NCBI GenBank assembly: GCA_036389295.1
Contig: DASVQB010000024.1
Location: 1-64,000, forward strand
Length of the DNA stretch: 64,000 nucleotides
Reading direction: 5' to 3'
Source of the DNA: AC-37 sp036389295
GTDB lineage: Bacteria; Actinomycetota; Thermoleophilia; Solirubrobacterales; Thermoleophilaceae
Shown here: positions 31,376-39,260 of the stretch, one piece after another
How positions within the stretch are numbered: position 1 is the stretch's first letter
Layout: every line of letters starts with the position of its first letter
Made by a program: the position numbers and the translations under genes
The notes under the pieces: generated by a model
The model's database searches: none
What the model was told of the DNA's origin: nothing
What the model saw: the letters and a program-made list of their open reading frames with translations, nothing else

Positions 31376-33963
31376 GCCGGGAGGTCGAGCTCGGCCCAGA
31401 CGCGGGTCCCGCCGGCCCGGTCCACGCCCCACCGGTCGGCCAGCGCGTCGACGATGAAGAGCCCGCGTCCGGCCTCGTCCTCGGGCTCGGCGCTCGCCGC
31501 CGGCGGCTCGAAGCCCGATCCGGCGTCGGTGACGGCCAGCCGCACGACGCGCTCCTCGATCGACAGCTCGAGCAGCACCGGCTCGTGGCGGGCCTCCGCG
31601 TGCCGGCAGCTGTTCGTCACCAGCTCCGTGGCCAGGAGCTTCAGCTCCTCCACCAGCTCGGACGGGAGCGGGCCCGCCAGCGCCTCGACCGCCCGGCGGG
31701 CGCGCGCCGGCGCCTGGGGCTCGTTGGCGAGCGACACCTGGGCGGTCCCGTCGAGCTCGTCGCGCGGGAGGTCGCTTCCGTCGGTCTGGATCACGAGCAG
31801 CGCGATGTCGTCGCGCGGCTCCCCCGGCAGCGCGTCCACGACCGCGCCCACGACCCGCTCGGCGATGCCGGCGGCCGCGAGCCCGGCACAGCCGCTCACC
31901 AGGCCGGCGAGGTCCTCGGCGTCGAGGATCCGGACCGGGGCGAGCGCGTCGGTCACGCCGTCCGTGTAGAGCACGAGCGACTCGTCGGGCTCGAGGTCGA
32001 AGGCCACGTCGGGGGCGTCGATCTCGGGCCACAGCCCGAGCAGCTGACCGCTCGCGCCGACGGTCTCGACGCTGTGGTCGGCCCGCAGCAGCACCGGCAG
32101 CGGGTGGCCGGCGCTCGCCATCTCCACGTGCACGCCGTGCGGCCGCCGCTCGATCGTCGCGAACGCGGCCGAGCAGAAGCGGTCCTCCGAGCCGTCGCGC
32201 AGGATCGCCTGGTTGACGAGCTCGAGCACCCGGCCCGGCCGCCGCTCGTGCATCGTCACCGCGCGCAGCGTGTAGCGCACGCGGGCGGTGAGCGCCGCGG
32301 CGTCCGGGCCCTTCCCGCACACGTCCCCGATCGTCACCACCCAGGTCCGCTCGTCGAGCGCGAAGGCGTCGTAGAAGTCGCCGCCCATCTCGATCCCCTC
32401 GCCGGCCGGCCGGAAGCGGGCCTCCAGCGTCACGCCCGGGATCTCGGGCAGGTCGGGCGGGAGCAGGCTCTGCTGGAGGGTGCGCGCGATCCAGTCGCGC
32501 TCTCGGTAGAGGCGGGCGTTCTCGATGGCGACCGCGCAGCGGCGGGCCAGCTCGGTGGCGAGCGTGACGTCGACCTCCTCGAACAGCCGCCCGGACTCGG
32601 CGGTCACCAGCGCGAGGCCGCCGAGGATGCGCCCGTGGCCGGTCGTGAGCGGGACGATCACGCTGGAGCGGAGGCCGAGGTCGCGGACGATCGCCAGGTG
32701 CTCGGGCGTGCGGGCGATCGCCTCGAGGGCCTCGGGCGGGATCTCCGCGAAGTGCTCGACCTCGCCGGTGCGGATCACCTTGCCGAAGCCGCCCTCGTCC
32801 TCGATCCGGCTCGGCCAGCGGCGGCCGAGCTCGCGGGCCAGCTCGGCCTTGGTCGGGTCGGTGTGCGCGGCGGCGACGCGGCGGATCGAGCCGTCGTCGG
32901 ACACGAGGTCGACCGCGCACCAGTCGGCGATCGCCGGCACGGCCAGGCTGACGACCGCGTCGAGCGTGGCCTCGTAGTCGAGCGACGCGCCGAGCAGGGC
33001 GCCGACCTGGGCGAGGAAGCGCTCGAGCTCCTCGCGCCTGCGGCGCTCGCTGATGTCGCGGATGAAGCCGGTGAAGAGCGGCGGGCCGTCGAGCGGGGCG
33101 CGGACGATCGTCAGCTCGACCGGGAGCTCGCGGCCGTCGGAGCGCATGGCCGTGATCTCGATCCGGTTGCCGAGCACCGGGCCGTGCCCGGTCTCCATGT
33201 AGCCGCGGAGGCCCTCGCGGTGGCGCTCGCGCAGCGACGGCGGGATGATCAGCTCGGCCATGTCCTCGCCGACGACGTCGGCCGCGGCGTAGCCGAAGGT
33301 GCGCTCGGCCGCCGCGTTGAACTCCACCACGCGGCCGAGGTGGTCCATCGACACGATCGCGTCGAGCGAGGCGTCGAGCATCGCGCTCTTGCGGGCCTCG
33401 CTGTCGCGCACGAGGGTCTCCGCCCGGCTGCGCTCCATCTGCTGGCCGAGCTGGTAGCCGATCGTCGCCATCAGGTCGAGCAGGTACTCGTCGGGGTCGG
33501 CCACGTCGCGCGTGAAGAACTCGACCACTCCGATCACGCCGCGCCTCGACCGGATCGGGAAGGCGAACGCGCCGTGCACGCCGGCGTCCGCCGCGAGGCG
33601 GGCGCGCGGGAAGTTGGGGTCCTGCGTCACGTCGCGGATCCACGCCGCCTCGCCGCTCTCCCACACGCGCCCGGGCAGGCCCACGCCCGGCTCGAACGCG
33701 ATGTCGCGGCTCGCCTCCTCGAACTCCGGGGCCGCCGCGCCCTCCGCGTGCCAGGTGGCGACGCAGCGGATCGCGAGCTCGCGGTCGCGCCCCTCCCAGA
33801 CCGCGCCGAGCCGCCACCCGAGCGTCCCGCCGATCGCGCCGAGCACGCGCTCGGTCGCGTCCGTGACGGTCTCCGCCCCGGACAGCGCCCGCGCGACCGC
33901 GACCTGTACGGCGAGTCGGTGGTCGTCCCGACTCGCGGCGCCGTCCGTGCTTGCCTCGTCCAC
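31291..33963 (-). CDS. Multidomain SpoIIE-type phosphatase with anti-sigma-like kinase
   Basis: 890 residues with no membrane segment. In order: GAF domain (about 20-170), PAS domain (about 185-310, NAAAERTFGYAAADVVGEDM), second GAF (about 330-490), SpoIIE/PP2C phosphatase (about 505-715, with GGDFYDAF, MASAGHPLPVLL, LYTDGVTDA and RDDIALLVI) and a C-terminal HATPase like RsbW (about 735-865, with ELVTNSCRHA, DAGSGFEPP and GRGLFIVDALADRWG). It should sense a ligand or redox state and switch a sigma-factor partner cascade by phosphorylating and dephosphorylating an anti-sigma antagonist. No such partner is nearby. The start is GTG 33963. About 28 C-terminal residues lie beyond the HATPase and overlap nfeD on the other strand. 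Confidence 0.9.
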   Translation of the reverse strand: MDEASTDGAASRDDHRLAVQVAVARALSGAETVTDATERVLGAIGGTLGWRLGAVWEGRDRELAIRCVATWHAEGAAAPEFEEASRDIAFEPGVGLPGRVWESGEAAWIRDVTQDPNFPRARLAADAGVHGAFAFPIRSRRGVIGVVEFFTRDVADPDEYLLDLMATIGYQLGQQMERSRAETLVRDSEARKSAMLDASLDAIVSMDHLGRVVEFNAAAERTFGYAAADVVGEDMAELIIPPSLRERHREGLRGYMETGHGPVLGNRIEITAMRSDGRELPVELTIVRAPLDGPPLFTGFIRDISERRRREELERFLAQVGALLGASLDYEATLDAVVSLAVPAIADWCAVDLVSDDGSIRRVAAAHTDPTKAELARELGRRWPSRIEDEGGFGKVIRTGEVEHFAEIPPEALEAIARTPEHLAIVRDLGLRSSVIVPLTTGHGRILGGLALVTAESGRLFEEVDVTLATELARRCAVAIENARLYRERDWIARTLQQSLLPPDLPEIPGVTLEARFRPAGEGIEMGGDFYDAFALDERTWVVTIGDVCGKGPDAAALTARVRYTLRAVTMHERRPGRVLELVNQAILRDGSEDRFCSAAFATIERRPHGVHVEMASAGHPLPVLLRADHSVETVGASGQLLGLWPEIDAPDVAFDLEPDESLVLYTDGVTDALAPVRILDAEDLAGLVSGCAGLAAAGIAERVVGAVVDALPGEPRDDIALLVIQTDGSDLPRDELDGTAQVSLANEPQAPARARRAVEALAGPLPSELVEELKLLATELVTNSCRHAEARHEPVLLELSIEERVVRLAVTDAGSGFEPPAASAEPEDEAGRGLFIVDALADRWGVDRAGGTRVWAELDLPAYSDTSAVAPSMRSTSTRAPGSITSSSS

Positions 33964-34039
33964 CGATTCCTCGCCCGGCCGGATTGTGTCACGCGGGGGT
34001 ATCCTGCCGGCGCCTTCACCGAATCGGAAAGGACCCGCC

Positions 34040-34957
34040 GTGACCGCAGGCCTAGTCGTGCTCCTCGTCCTCGCGATCCTGGTGCTGTTCGTGCTCGGCC
34101 GCGCGATCCGGATCGTGCCCCAGGCCCGCGCGGGCGTGGTCGAGCGGCTCGGGCGCTACTACCGGACCCTCGACGCCGGGCTGGCGCTCGTCGTGCCGTT
34201 CGTCGACCGGGTCCGGCCGCTGATCGACCTGCGCGAGCAGGTCGTCTCGTTCCCGCCGCAGCCGGTCATCACGGAGGACAACCTCGTCGTCTCGATCGAC
34301 ACGGTCATCTACTTCCAGGTCACCGACCCGAAGGCGGCCAGCTACGAGATCGCGGACTACATCGTCGGCATCGAGCAGCTCACGGTCACCACGCTGCGGA
34401 ACGTGATCGGCTCGATGACGCTCGAGGACACGCTGACCTCGCGCGACGAGATCAACGCGCAGCTGCGCACGGTGCTCGACGAGGCGACCGGCAAGTGGGG
34501 CATCCGCGTGAACCGCGTCGAGATCAAGGCGATCGACCCGCCGGCCTCGATCCAGGACGCGATGGAGAAGCAGATGCGGGCCGAGCGCGACCGCCGCGCG
34601 GCGATCCTCCAGGCCGAGGGCTACAAGCAGTCGCAGATCCTGACCGCGGAGGGCGAGAAGCAGAGCGCGATCCTGCGCGCGGAGGGCCAGCGCGAGTCGC
34701 AGGTGCTGTACGCGGAGGGCCAGTCGAAGGCGATCGAGACCGTGTTCGACGCGATCCACCGCGGCGACGCCGACCCGAAGCTGCTCGCCTACCAGTACCT
34801 CCAGATGCTGCCCCAGATAGCGCAGGGCGAGTCCAACAAGGTCTGGATCATCCCGAGCGAGTTCACCGCGGCGCTCGGCCAGCTCAGCTCGGCGATCGGC
34901 GGCGTCGGCGGCGGCGACGCCGGGACTCGCCGGGTGGAGCCGCCGCCGGGCTCGTAG
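34040..34957 (+). CDS. SPFH/Band 7 (stomatin-like) membrane protein
   Basis: 305 residues. An N-terminal membrane segment (TAGLVVLLVLAILVLFVLG, about 2-20) is followed by the Band 7 domain (VPQARAGVVERLGRYYRTLDAGL, PLIDLREQV) and a helical region with repeated AEG units (LQAEGYKQSQILTAEGEKQS). Stomatin-type proteins form rings in membrane microdomains and guide proteases such as HtpX or FtsH. The GTG at 34040 has an upstream GGAAAGGA. Its natural partner is the NfeD protein at 30950. Confidence 0.92.
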   Translation: MTAGLVVLLVLAILVLFVLGRAIRIVPQARAGVVERLGRYYRTLDAGLALVVPFVDRVRPLIDLREQVVSFPPQPVITEDNLVVSIDTVIYFQVTDPKAASYEIADYIVGIEQLTVTTLRNVIGSMTLEDTLTSRDEINAQLRTVLDEATGKWGIRVNRVEIKAIDPPASIQDAMEKQMRAERDRRAAILQAEGYKQSQILTAEGEKQSAILRAEGQRESQVLYAEGQSKAIETVFDAIHRGDADPKLLAYQYLQMLPQIAQGESNKVWIIPSEFTAALGQLSSAIGGVGGGDAGTRRVEPPPGS

Positions 34958-34965
34958 CGCCGCGC

Positions 34966-34971
34966 TAGCCT
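34966..34971 (+). promoter_or_regulatory. -10 box TAGCCT for ffh
   Basis: TAGCCT ends 9 bases before the GTG of ffh, with no ribosome binding site; leaderless promoter inferred. Confidence 0.5.
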
Positions 34972-34980
34972 CAGCCGACC

Positions 34981-36309
34981 GTGTTCGAGACCCTCTCCGA
35001 CCGCCTCCAGGCGGCGCTCTCAGACGTCCGCTCGCGCGGGAAGCTGACCGAGCAGGACGTGGCGAGGGCGATGCGCGAGGTCCGCCTCGCGCTGCTCGAG
35101 GCGGACGTGAACTTCCAGGTCGTCAAGCGCTTCACGGGGCAGGTGAAGGAGCGGGCGCTCGGCGCGGAGGTGCTCGAGTCGCTGAACCCGGGCCAGCAGG
35201 TCGTGAAGCTGGTCGGCGAGGAGCTGACCGCGCTGATGGGCGGGGCCGGCCGCGACCTCGCGTTCTCCCCGAGGCCGCCGACCGTCGTGCTGATGGCGGG
35301 CCTCCAGGGGTCGGGCAAGACGACCGCCTGCGCGAAGCTCGCGCAGCACCTGCGCGAGGAGCACGGCCGCGACGTGGCGCTCGCGGCGTGCGATGTCTAC
35401 CGGCCGGCCGCGGTCGACCAGCTCGTGAAGGTCGGCGAGCGCGCGGGGGCGGCCGTGTACGAGCAGGGGACCGACCGCGACCCGGTCGACATCGCGGCGT
35501 GGGCGCTCGACCGCGCGCGCGAGGAGCGCCGCGACGTGCTGATCGTGGACACCGCCGGTCGACTGCACGTCGACGAGGCCCTGATGGAGGAGCTCGCGCG
35601 GATCCGGAAGAAGGTCAAGCCGCACGACGTCCTGCTGGTGGTGGACGCCATGACCGGCCAGGACGCCGTGAACGTGGCCGAGCGGTTCGCCGAGTCGGCG
35701 AGCTTCGACGGCGTGGTCCTGACCAAGCTCGACGGCGACGCCCGCGGCGGCGCGGCGCTGTCGGTGAAGGCGGTGACCGGCAAGCCGATCCTCTACGCGT
35801 CGACCGGCGAGAAGCTCGACGCGTTCGAGCGCTTCCACCCCGACCGCATGGCGCAGCGGATCCTCGGCATGGGCGACGTGATGACGCTGATCGAGAAGGC
35901 GGAGCGCCAGTTCGACGAGAAGCAGGCCGCGGAGCTCGAGCGCAAGATCCGCAAGCAGCAGTTCACGCTCGACGACTTCCTCGACCAGATGAGGCAGGTC
36001 AGGCGCATGGGCCCGCTCACGAACCTGCTGAAGCTGATGCCGGGCGCCGGCGGGCTCGGTCTTGGGGACCTCAAGGTGGACGAGCGCGAGCTCGACCGGA
36101 TCCAGGCGATCATCACGTCGATGACCCCGGAGGAGCGGGCGCGGCCGGAGATCCTGAACGGGTCGCGCCGGCGGCGGATCGCGCGCGGGTCGGGTACGAC
36201 CGTGCAGGCCGTGAACCAGCTCGTCAAGCAGTTCGGCCAGGTGCGCAAGATGATGCGCCAGCTGCAGCAGGGGAAGATGCCGTCGCTGGAGCAGCTGGCC
36301 GGGCGGTGA
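34981..36309 (+). CDS. ffh: Signal recognition particle protein Ffh
   Basis: 442 residues. N domain (about 1-85), G domain with AGLQGSGKTTACAKLA (about 106), DVYRPAAVDQL, VDTAGRLHVD (about 190) and TKLDGDARGGAALS (about 247), then the RNA- and signal-binding M domain, here rather poor in Met at its end (MMRQLQQGKMPSLEQLAGR). It binds signal sequences and delivers ribosomes to FtsY. Its 4.5S RNA is not in the window. Confidence 0.96.
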   Translation: MFETLSDRLQAALSDVRSRGKLTEQDVARAMREVRLALLEADVNFQVVKRFTGQVKERALGAEVLESLNPGQQVVKLVGEELTALMGGAGRDLAFSPRPPTVVLMAGLQGSGKTTACAKLAQHLREEHGRDVALAACDVYRPAAVDQLVKVGERAGAAVYEQGTDRDPVDIAAWALDRAREERRDVLIVDTAGRLHVDEALMEELARIRKKVKPHDVLLVVDAMTGQDAVNVAERFAESASFDGVVLTKLDGDARGGAALSVKAVTGKPILYASTGEKLDAFERFHPDRMAQRILGMGDVMTLIEKAERQFDEKQAAELERKIRKQQFTLDDFLDQMRQVRRMGPLTNLLKLMPGAGGLGLGDLKVDERELDRIQAIITSMTPEERARPEILNGSRRRRIARGSGTTVQAVNQLVKQFGQVRKMMRQLQQGKMPSLEQLAGR

Positions 36310-36353
36310 CGGGGCTGCGGGCCGCGGGCCGGCTTTCGGCTCCCCCGCCGCGC

Positions 36354-36359
36354 TAACCT
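36354..36359 (+). promoter_or_regulatory. -10 box TAACCT for the rpsP operon
   Basis: TAACCT ends 10 bases before the ATG of rpsP, at the head of rpsP-khpA-rimM-trmD. Leaderless promoter inferred. Confidence 0.5.
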
Positions 36360-36369
36360 CACGCGCCTC

Positions 36370-36630
36370 ATGTCCGTCCGAGTCAGGCTCACGCGCGTGG
36401 GCAGCAAGAAGAACCCCGTCTGGCGGGTCGTCGTCGCCGACCAGCGCTCGCCGCGCGACGGTCGGGTGATCGAGCAGGTCGGCCGCTACAACCCCCAGAC
36501 CGATCCGTCCGAGATCGCGCTGGACGAGGAGCGGCTCCGCCACTGGCTCGAGCGCGGCGCGCAGCCGACCGACACCGTGCGGCGGCTGATGCGGATCCAG
36601 GGGATCGCCACCCCGGCGCGGCGCGGGTGA
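36370..36630 (+). CDS. rpsP: 30S ribosomal protein S16
   Basis: 86 residues. MSVRVRLTRVGSKKNPVWRVVVADQRSPRDGR, GRYNP and the WLERGAQPTDTVRRL end are standard S16 features. First gene of the conserved rpsP-khpA-rimM-trmD operon. Confidence 0.96.
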   Translation: MSVRVRLTRVGSKKNPVWRVVVADQRSPRDGRVIEQVGRYNPQTDPSEIALDEERLRHWLERGAQPTDTVRRLMRIQGIATPARRG

Positions 36631-36646
36631 CCCGGGCGGGGTCCCC

Positions 36647-36883
36647 GTGAAGGAGCTCGTCGAGTACCTCGCCCGCTCGCTCGTCGACCGGCCGGACGAG
36701 GTGTCGGTCGAGTCGTTCGAGGAGGACGACGGGACGGTCGTGTACGAGCTGACCGTCGCCGACGACGACGTGGGCAAGGTGATCGGCCGCAACGGCCGCA
36801 CCGTCAACGCGCTGCGGACCGTCGTCCGGGCGTCGGCGGTCAGGCACGGCCGCCGCGTGCTCGTCGACGTCCTCGACGATTGA
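36647..36883 (+). CDS. khpA: KH-domain RNA-binding protein KhpA
   Basis: 78 residues, one KH domain with GKVIGRNGRTVNALR (about 42-56), the GxxG RNA-binding loop being GRNG. KhpA with KhpB binds small RNAs and affects cell elongation in Gram-positive bacteria. The start is the GTG at 36647. The stop overlaps the TTG of rimM as TTGA. Confidence 0.93.
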   Translation: MKELVEYLARSLVDRPDEVSVESFEEDDGTVVYELTVADDDVGKVIGRNGRTVNALRTVVRASAVRHGRRVLVDVLDD

Positions 36884-37605
36884 GCGGCCGGCTGCCGGGC
36901 AGCCGCGGACGGACGGCCGGGACGGTGGGGCGGCCGGCCGGGACGGCGGGACGGACGGCCGGGACGGTGGGGCGGCCGCACGGGCTCGACGGGAGCTTCT
37001 ACGTGGAGCCGCGGGCCTCGTCCTCAGCAGCCGCCGAAGGGCTCGACGTTGGCGCCGCCGTGACGGTCGGCGACCTGGAGTCGGTGGTCGAGCGGAGGGG
37101 CGGGACCGACGCGCGGCCGCTGATCCGGATCGCGGGGGTCGACGACCGCGAGGCGGCCGCCGCGCTGCGCGGGCAGACGATCCTGGTCGCCGGCGAGGAC
37201 CGGCTCGAGGCGGGGGAGTACATGGTCGACGACCTCGTCGGGTGCGAGGTGCCCGGGCTGGGCGTGGTCGGCCGGGTACTGGGCGGCCCGTCGTGCGACC
37301 TGCTCGAGGTCGGCCCGGACGCGGTGCTGGTGCCGCTCGTCTCGGACGCGATCCGGGAGGTCGACCTGGACGCTCGGGTCATCGAGGTGGACCACGGGTT
37401 CCTCGGGACTCCGCCCGGCGCCACGCCGCCCACACCCCGCGGCGAGCCCGGCACCCCCCACGGCGGCTCGCCGCCCGCATCCCGCAGAGCGCCATCCCCC
37501 GGCGGCTCCTTGCCCGCCCGCGGCGCACCATCCCCCGGCGGCTCGCCGCCCGCATCCCGCGGCGCGCCATCCCCCGGCGGCTCGCCGCCCGAGGCGTCGC
37601 CTTGA
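36880..37605 (+). CDS. rimM: Ribosome maturation factor RimM with repetitive ends
   Basis: 241 residues from the TTG at 36880, which overlaps the khpA stop. The real RimM domains run from VGRPHGLDGSFYVEP (about 30) through the PRC barrel (GEYMVDDLVGCEV to DLDARVIEVDHGFL, about 110-180). Before the core, a 30-bp segment is duplicated so that GTVGRP occurs twice; after it, about 60 residues are Pro-Gly-Ser-Ala repeats. RimM assists 30S head assembly through S19. Possible later starts are the GTG codons of the two GTVGRP copies (36925 and 36967). The core is intact. Confidence 0.88.
   Translation: MSGRLPGSRGRTAGTVGRPAGTAGRTAGTVGRPHGLDGSFYVEPRASSSAAAEGLDVGAAVTVGDLESVVERRGGTDARPLIRIAGVDDREAAAALRGQTILVAGEDRLEAGEYMVDDLVGCEVPGLGVVGRVLGGPSCDLLEVGPDAVLVPLVSDAIREVDLDARVIEVDHGFLGTPPGATPPTPRGEPGTPHGGSPPASRRAPSPGGSLPARGAPSPGGSPPASRGAPSPGGSPPEASP
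36907..36978 (+). repeat. 30-bp repeat at the 5' end of rimM
   Basis: A 30-bp segment beginning GGACGGACGGCCGGGACGGT is found at 36907-36936 and exactly again at 36949-36978, period 42 (14 codons). Each copy holds a GTG followed by the first RimM residues (VGRP). Confidence 0.8.
37492..37591 (+). repeat. Coding tandem repeats at the 3' end of rimM
   Basis: CCATCCCCCGGCGGCTC recurs at 37492, 37528 and 37567; the last two copies extend for 25 exact bases (period 39). They encode the 13-residue unit PPASRGAPSPGGS in the tail of RimM. A weaker earlier unit lies around 37460. Confidence 0.8.
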
Positions 37606-38297
37606 ACGTCGACGTCGTCACCCTCTTCCCGGACTGGTTCGACTGGTTCCGCGAGCAGCGCCACGTCCGAAACGCGATCGAGCGGGGGCTCGAGCTGCGC
37701 ACGGTCGACCTTCGGGCGTCGACCCCGCTGAAGGCCGGCCAGGTCGACGACACCCCCTACGGCGGCGGGGCGGGGATGGTGATCCGGGTCGACGTGGTGG
37801 AGGCCGCGGTCCGGGACCGCTTCGGAGTCGACCCGGCGGAGCTCCGCCGCGGGCGGCGCGTGATCGCGCTCGCCGCGGGCGGCCGGCCGTTCGACGACGC
37901 GCTCGCCGTGGAGCTCGCCGCCGAGGAGTCCTTGGTCCTCCTCTGCGGCCGCTACGAGGGCTTCGACGAGCGCGTCCACGAGCACATCGCGTCCGACGTC
38001 GTCTCGATCGGCCCGTACGTCCTCTCGGGCGGCGAGCTGGCGGCGATGGTCGTCTGCGACGCGGTGATCCGCAAGCTGCCGGGCGCCCTGGGCCACGCGG
38101 AGAGCGCGGTCGAGGAGTCGTTCAGCAAGGCGCTCGAGGGGGCGCCGGAGTACCCGCACTACACCCGGCCGCTGGACTGGCGGGGACACCGCGTGCCCGA
38201 CGTCCTGCTGTCCGGCAACCACGCGGAGATAGCCGCCTGGCGGCGCGCCCGGAGCCGCGAGCGGGCGACCGCGCGCGACGCCGGCGAGCGGTCCTAG
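37602..38297 (+). CDS. trmD: tRNA m1G37 methyltransferase TrmD
   Basis: 231 residues from a TTG that overlaps the rimM stop (TTGA). NVDVVTLFPDWFDWF, DDTPYGGGAGMVIR (about 48), LLCGRYEGFDERV (about 108), SIGPYVLSGGELAAM (about 130, the SAM trefoil knot) and the C-terminal DWRGHRVPDVLLSGNH are all typical. It methylates G37 of several tRNAs to prevent frameshifting. Confidence 0.95.
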   Translation: MNVDVVTLFPDWFDWFREQRHVRNAIERGLELRTVDLRASTPLKAGQVDDTPYGGGAGMVIRVDVVEAAVRDRFGVDPAELRRGRRVIALAAGGRPFDDALAVELAAEESLVLLCGRYEGFDERVHEHIASDVVSIGPYVLSGGELAAMVVCDAVIRKLPGALGHAESAVEESFSKALEGAPEYPHYTRPLDWRGHRVPDVLLSGNHAEIAAWRRARSRERATARDAGERS

Positions 38298-38311
38298 CGG
38301 GGGCCGCGGAG

Positions 38312-38336
38312 GCGTCCCGGCGGGGCGTCCCGGCGG
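38312..38336 (+). repeat. 12-bp tandem repeat after trmD
   Basis: GCGTCCCGGCGG at 38312-38323 and 38325-38336, shortly after the trmD stop. Confidence 0.65.
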
Positions 38337-38407
38337 CCGCTCCACGTCTTCCCGTGGCCCTCCGACATCGTCGCTCCACGCGCCCCTGCGGCGCCCGACC
38401 CCTTCGC

Positions 38408-38413
38408 TACCAT
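38408..38413 (+). promoter_or_regulatory. -10 box TACCAT for rplS
   Basis: TACCAT lies 51 bases before the rplS ATG. Unlike most boxes here it would give a leader of about 45 bases, which contains the hairpin at 38425-38461. Confidence 0.35.
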
Positions 38414-38424
38414 TCCGCCCCTGC

Positions 38425-38461
38425 GCGCGCCCGCCGGTCGTCCGGGGTGCGCCCTCTTTTT
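38425..38461 (+). terminator. Terminator-like hairpin directly before rplS
   Basis: GCGCGCCC (38425-38432) pairs with GGGTGCGC (38445-38452, one G-U pair), or alternatively CCGG/CCGG inside the loop. CCCTCTTTTT follows and ends 3 bases before the rplS ATG. It has the shape of an intrinsic terminator or attenuator, and it replaces the ribosome binding site expected there. It may regulate L19 or end readthrough from trmD. Confidence 0.5.
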
Positions 38462-38464
38462 GGC

Positions 38465-39238
38465 ATGAGCGGAGTGATCGACAGCCTCGAGCGCGCGCAG
38501 CTGCGGAAAGTCCCGCGGTTCTCCTCCGGCGACCGCGTGAAGGTCCACTTCCAGGTGGTCGAGGGCAGCCGCCGCCGGACCCAGGTCTTCGAGGGCACGG
38601 TCATCAAGCGGCAGGGCAGCGGCGCTCGTGAGACGTTCACGGTCCGCAAGCAGTCGTTCGGCGTAGGCGTCGAGCGCACGTTCCCCCTGCACTCGCCCAA
38701 GATCGAGCGGATCGAGGTCGCGAGCCGCGGCGACGTCAGGCGCGCGAAGCTTTACTACCTGCGCGGGCGGGTCGGCAGGCGGGCCCGCGTCCGCGAGCGC
38801 CAGTACACGGGACCCGAGGCCGCCGAGGCGCTGGGCGTCGAGGGACTGGGGCCGGACGAGCCCGAGGGCCCGTCCGACGCGGCCGGCCCGCAGGCCGAGG
38901 CCGAGATCGAGGCGACTGAGCCGGTCGAGGATGAGGCCGCGTCCGACGACGGAGGGGGCGAAGCGGTAGCCGGGAGCGACGACGCGGCGCCTGACGCCGC
39001 CCCAGAGCCCGAGGCTCCGGACGCCGCCGCGGGCGAATCCGCGGAGGGCGAGCAGGCCAGTCCGGATGCGGAGGCCGCGGGCGGCGAGGCTGCGGACGGC
39101 GAGACTGCGGACGGCGAGACCGCCTCCGACGAGACGGCCGGCGGCGACGGCGAGACCGCCGGCGACGCGTCCGCCGACAACCCCGCGCCCGGCGACGAGA
39201 CCGCCGGCGACGCGTCCGGCGGGCCGGACGAGAGCTGA
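38465..39238 (+). CDS. rplS: 50S ribosomal protein L19 with long acidic tail
   Basis: 257 residues, over twice the usual length of about 115. The normal L19 fold occupies residues 1-118 (VPRFSSGDRVKVHFQVVEG, FEGTVIKRQGSGARETFTVRK, FPLHSPKIERIEV, KLYYLRGRVGRRARVRER). The rest is a low-complexity tail of Ala, Glu, Asp, Gly and Thr with repeats such as ADGETA and AGDAS. The tail is in frame without interruption and stops 22 bases before lepB. L19 sits at the 30S-50S interface. No ribosome binding site is seen. Confidence 0.93.
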   Translation: MSGVIDSLERAQLRKVPRFSSGDRVKVHFQVVEGSRRRTQVFEGTVIKRQGSGARETFTVRKQSFGVGVERTFPLHSPKIERIEVASRGDVRRAKLYYLRGRVGRRARVRERQYTGPEAAEALGVEGLGPDEPEGPSDAAGPQAEAEIEATEPVEDEAASDDGGGEAVAGSDDAAPDAAPEPEAPDAAAGESAEGEQASPDAEAAGGEAADGETADGETASDETAGGDGETAGDASADNPAPGDETAGDASGGPDES

Positions 39239-39260
39239 TCGGCGCGCGGGTCACGCACGC

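Noticed and set aside
31007..33817. Alternative long frame on the same strand as the SpoIIE-type gene
   Set aside because: Arg/Gly/Ala-rich shadow in another frame of the same DNA.
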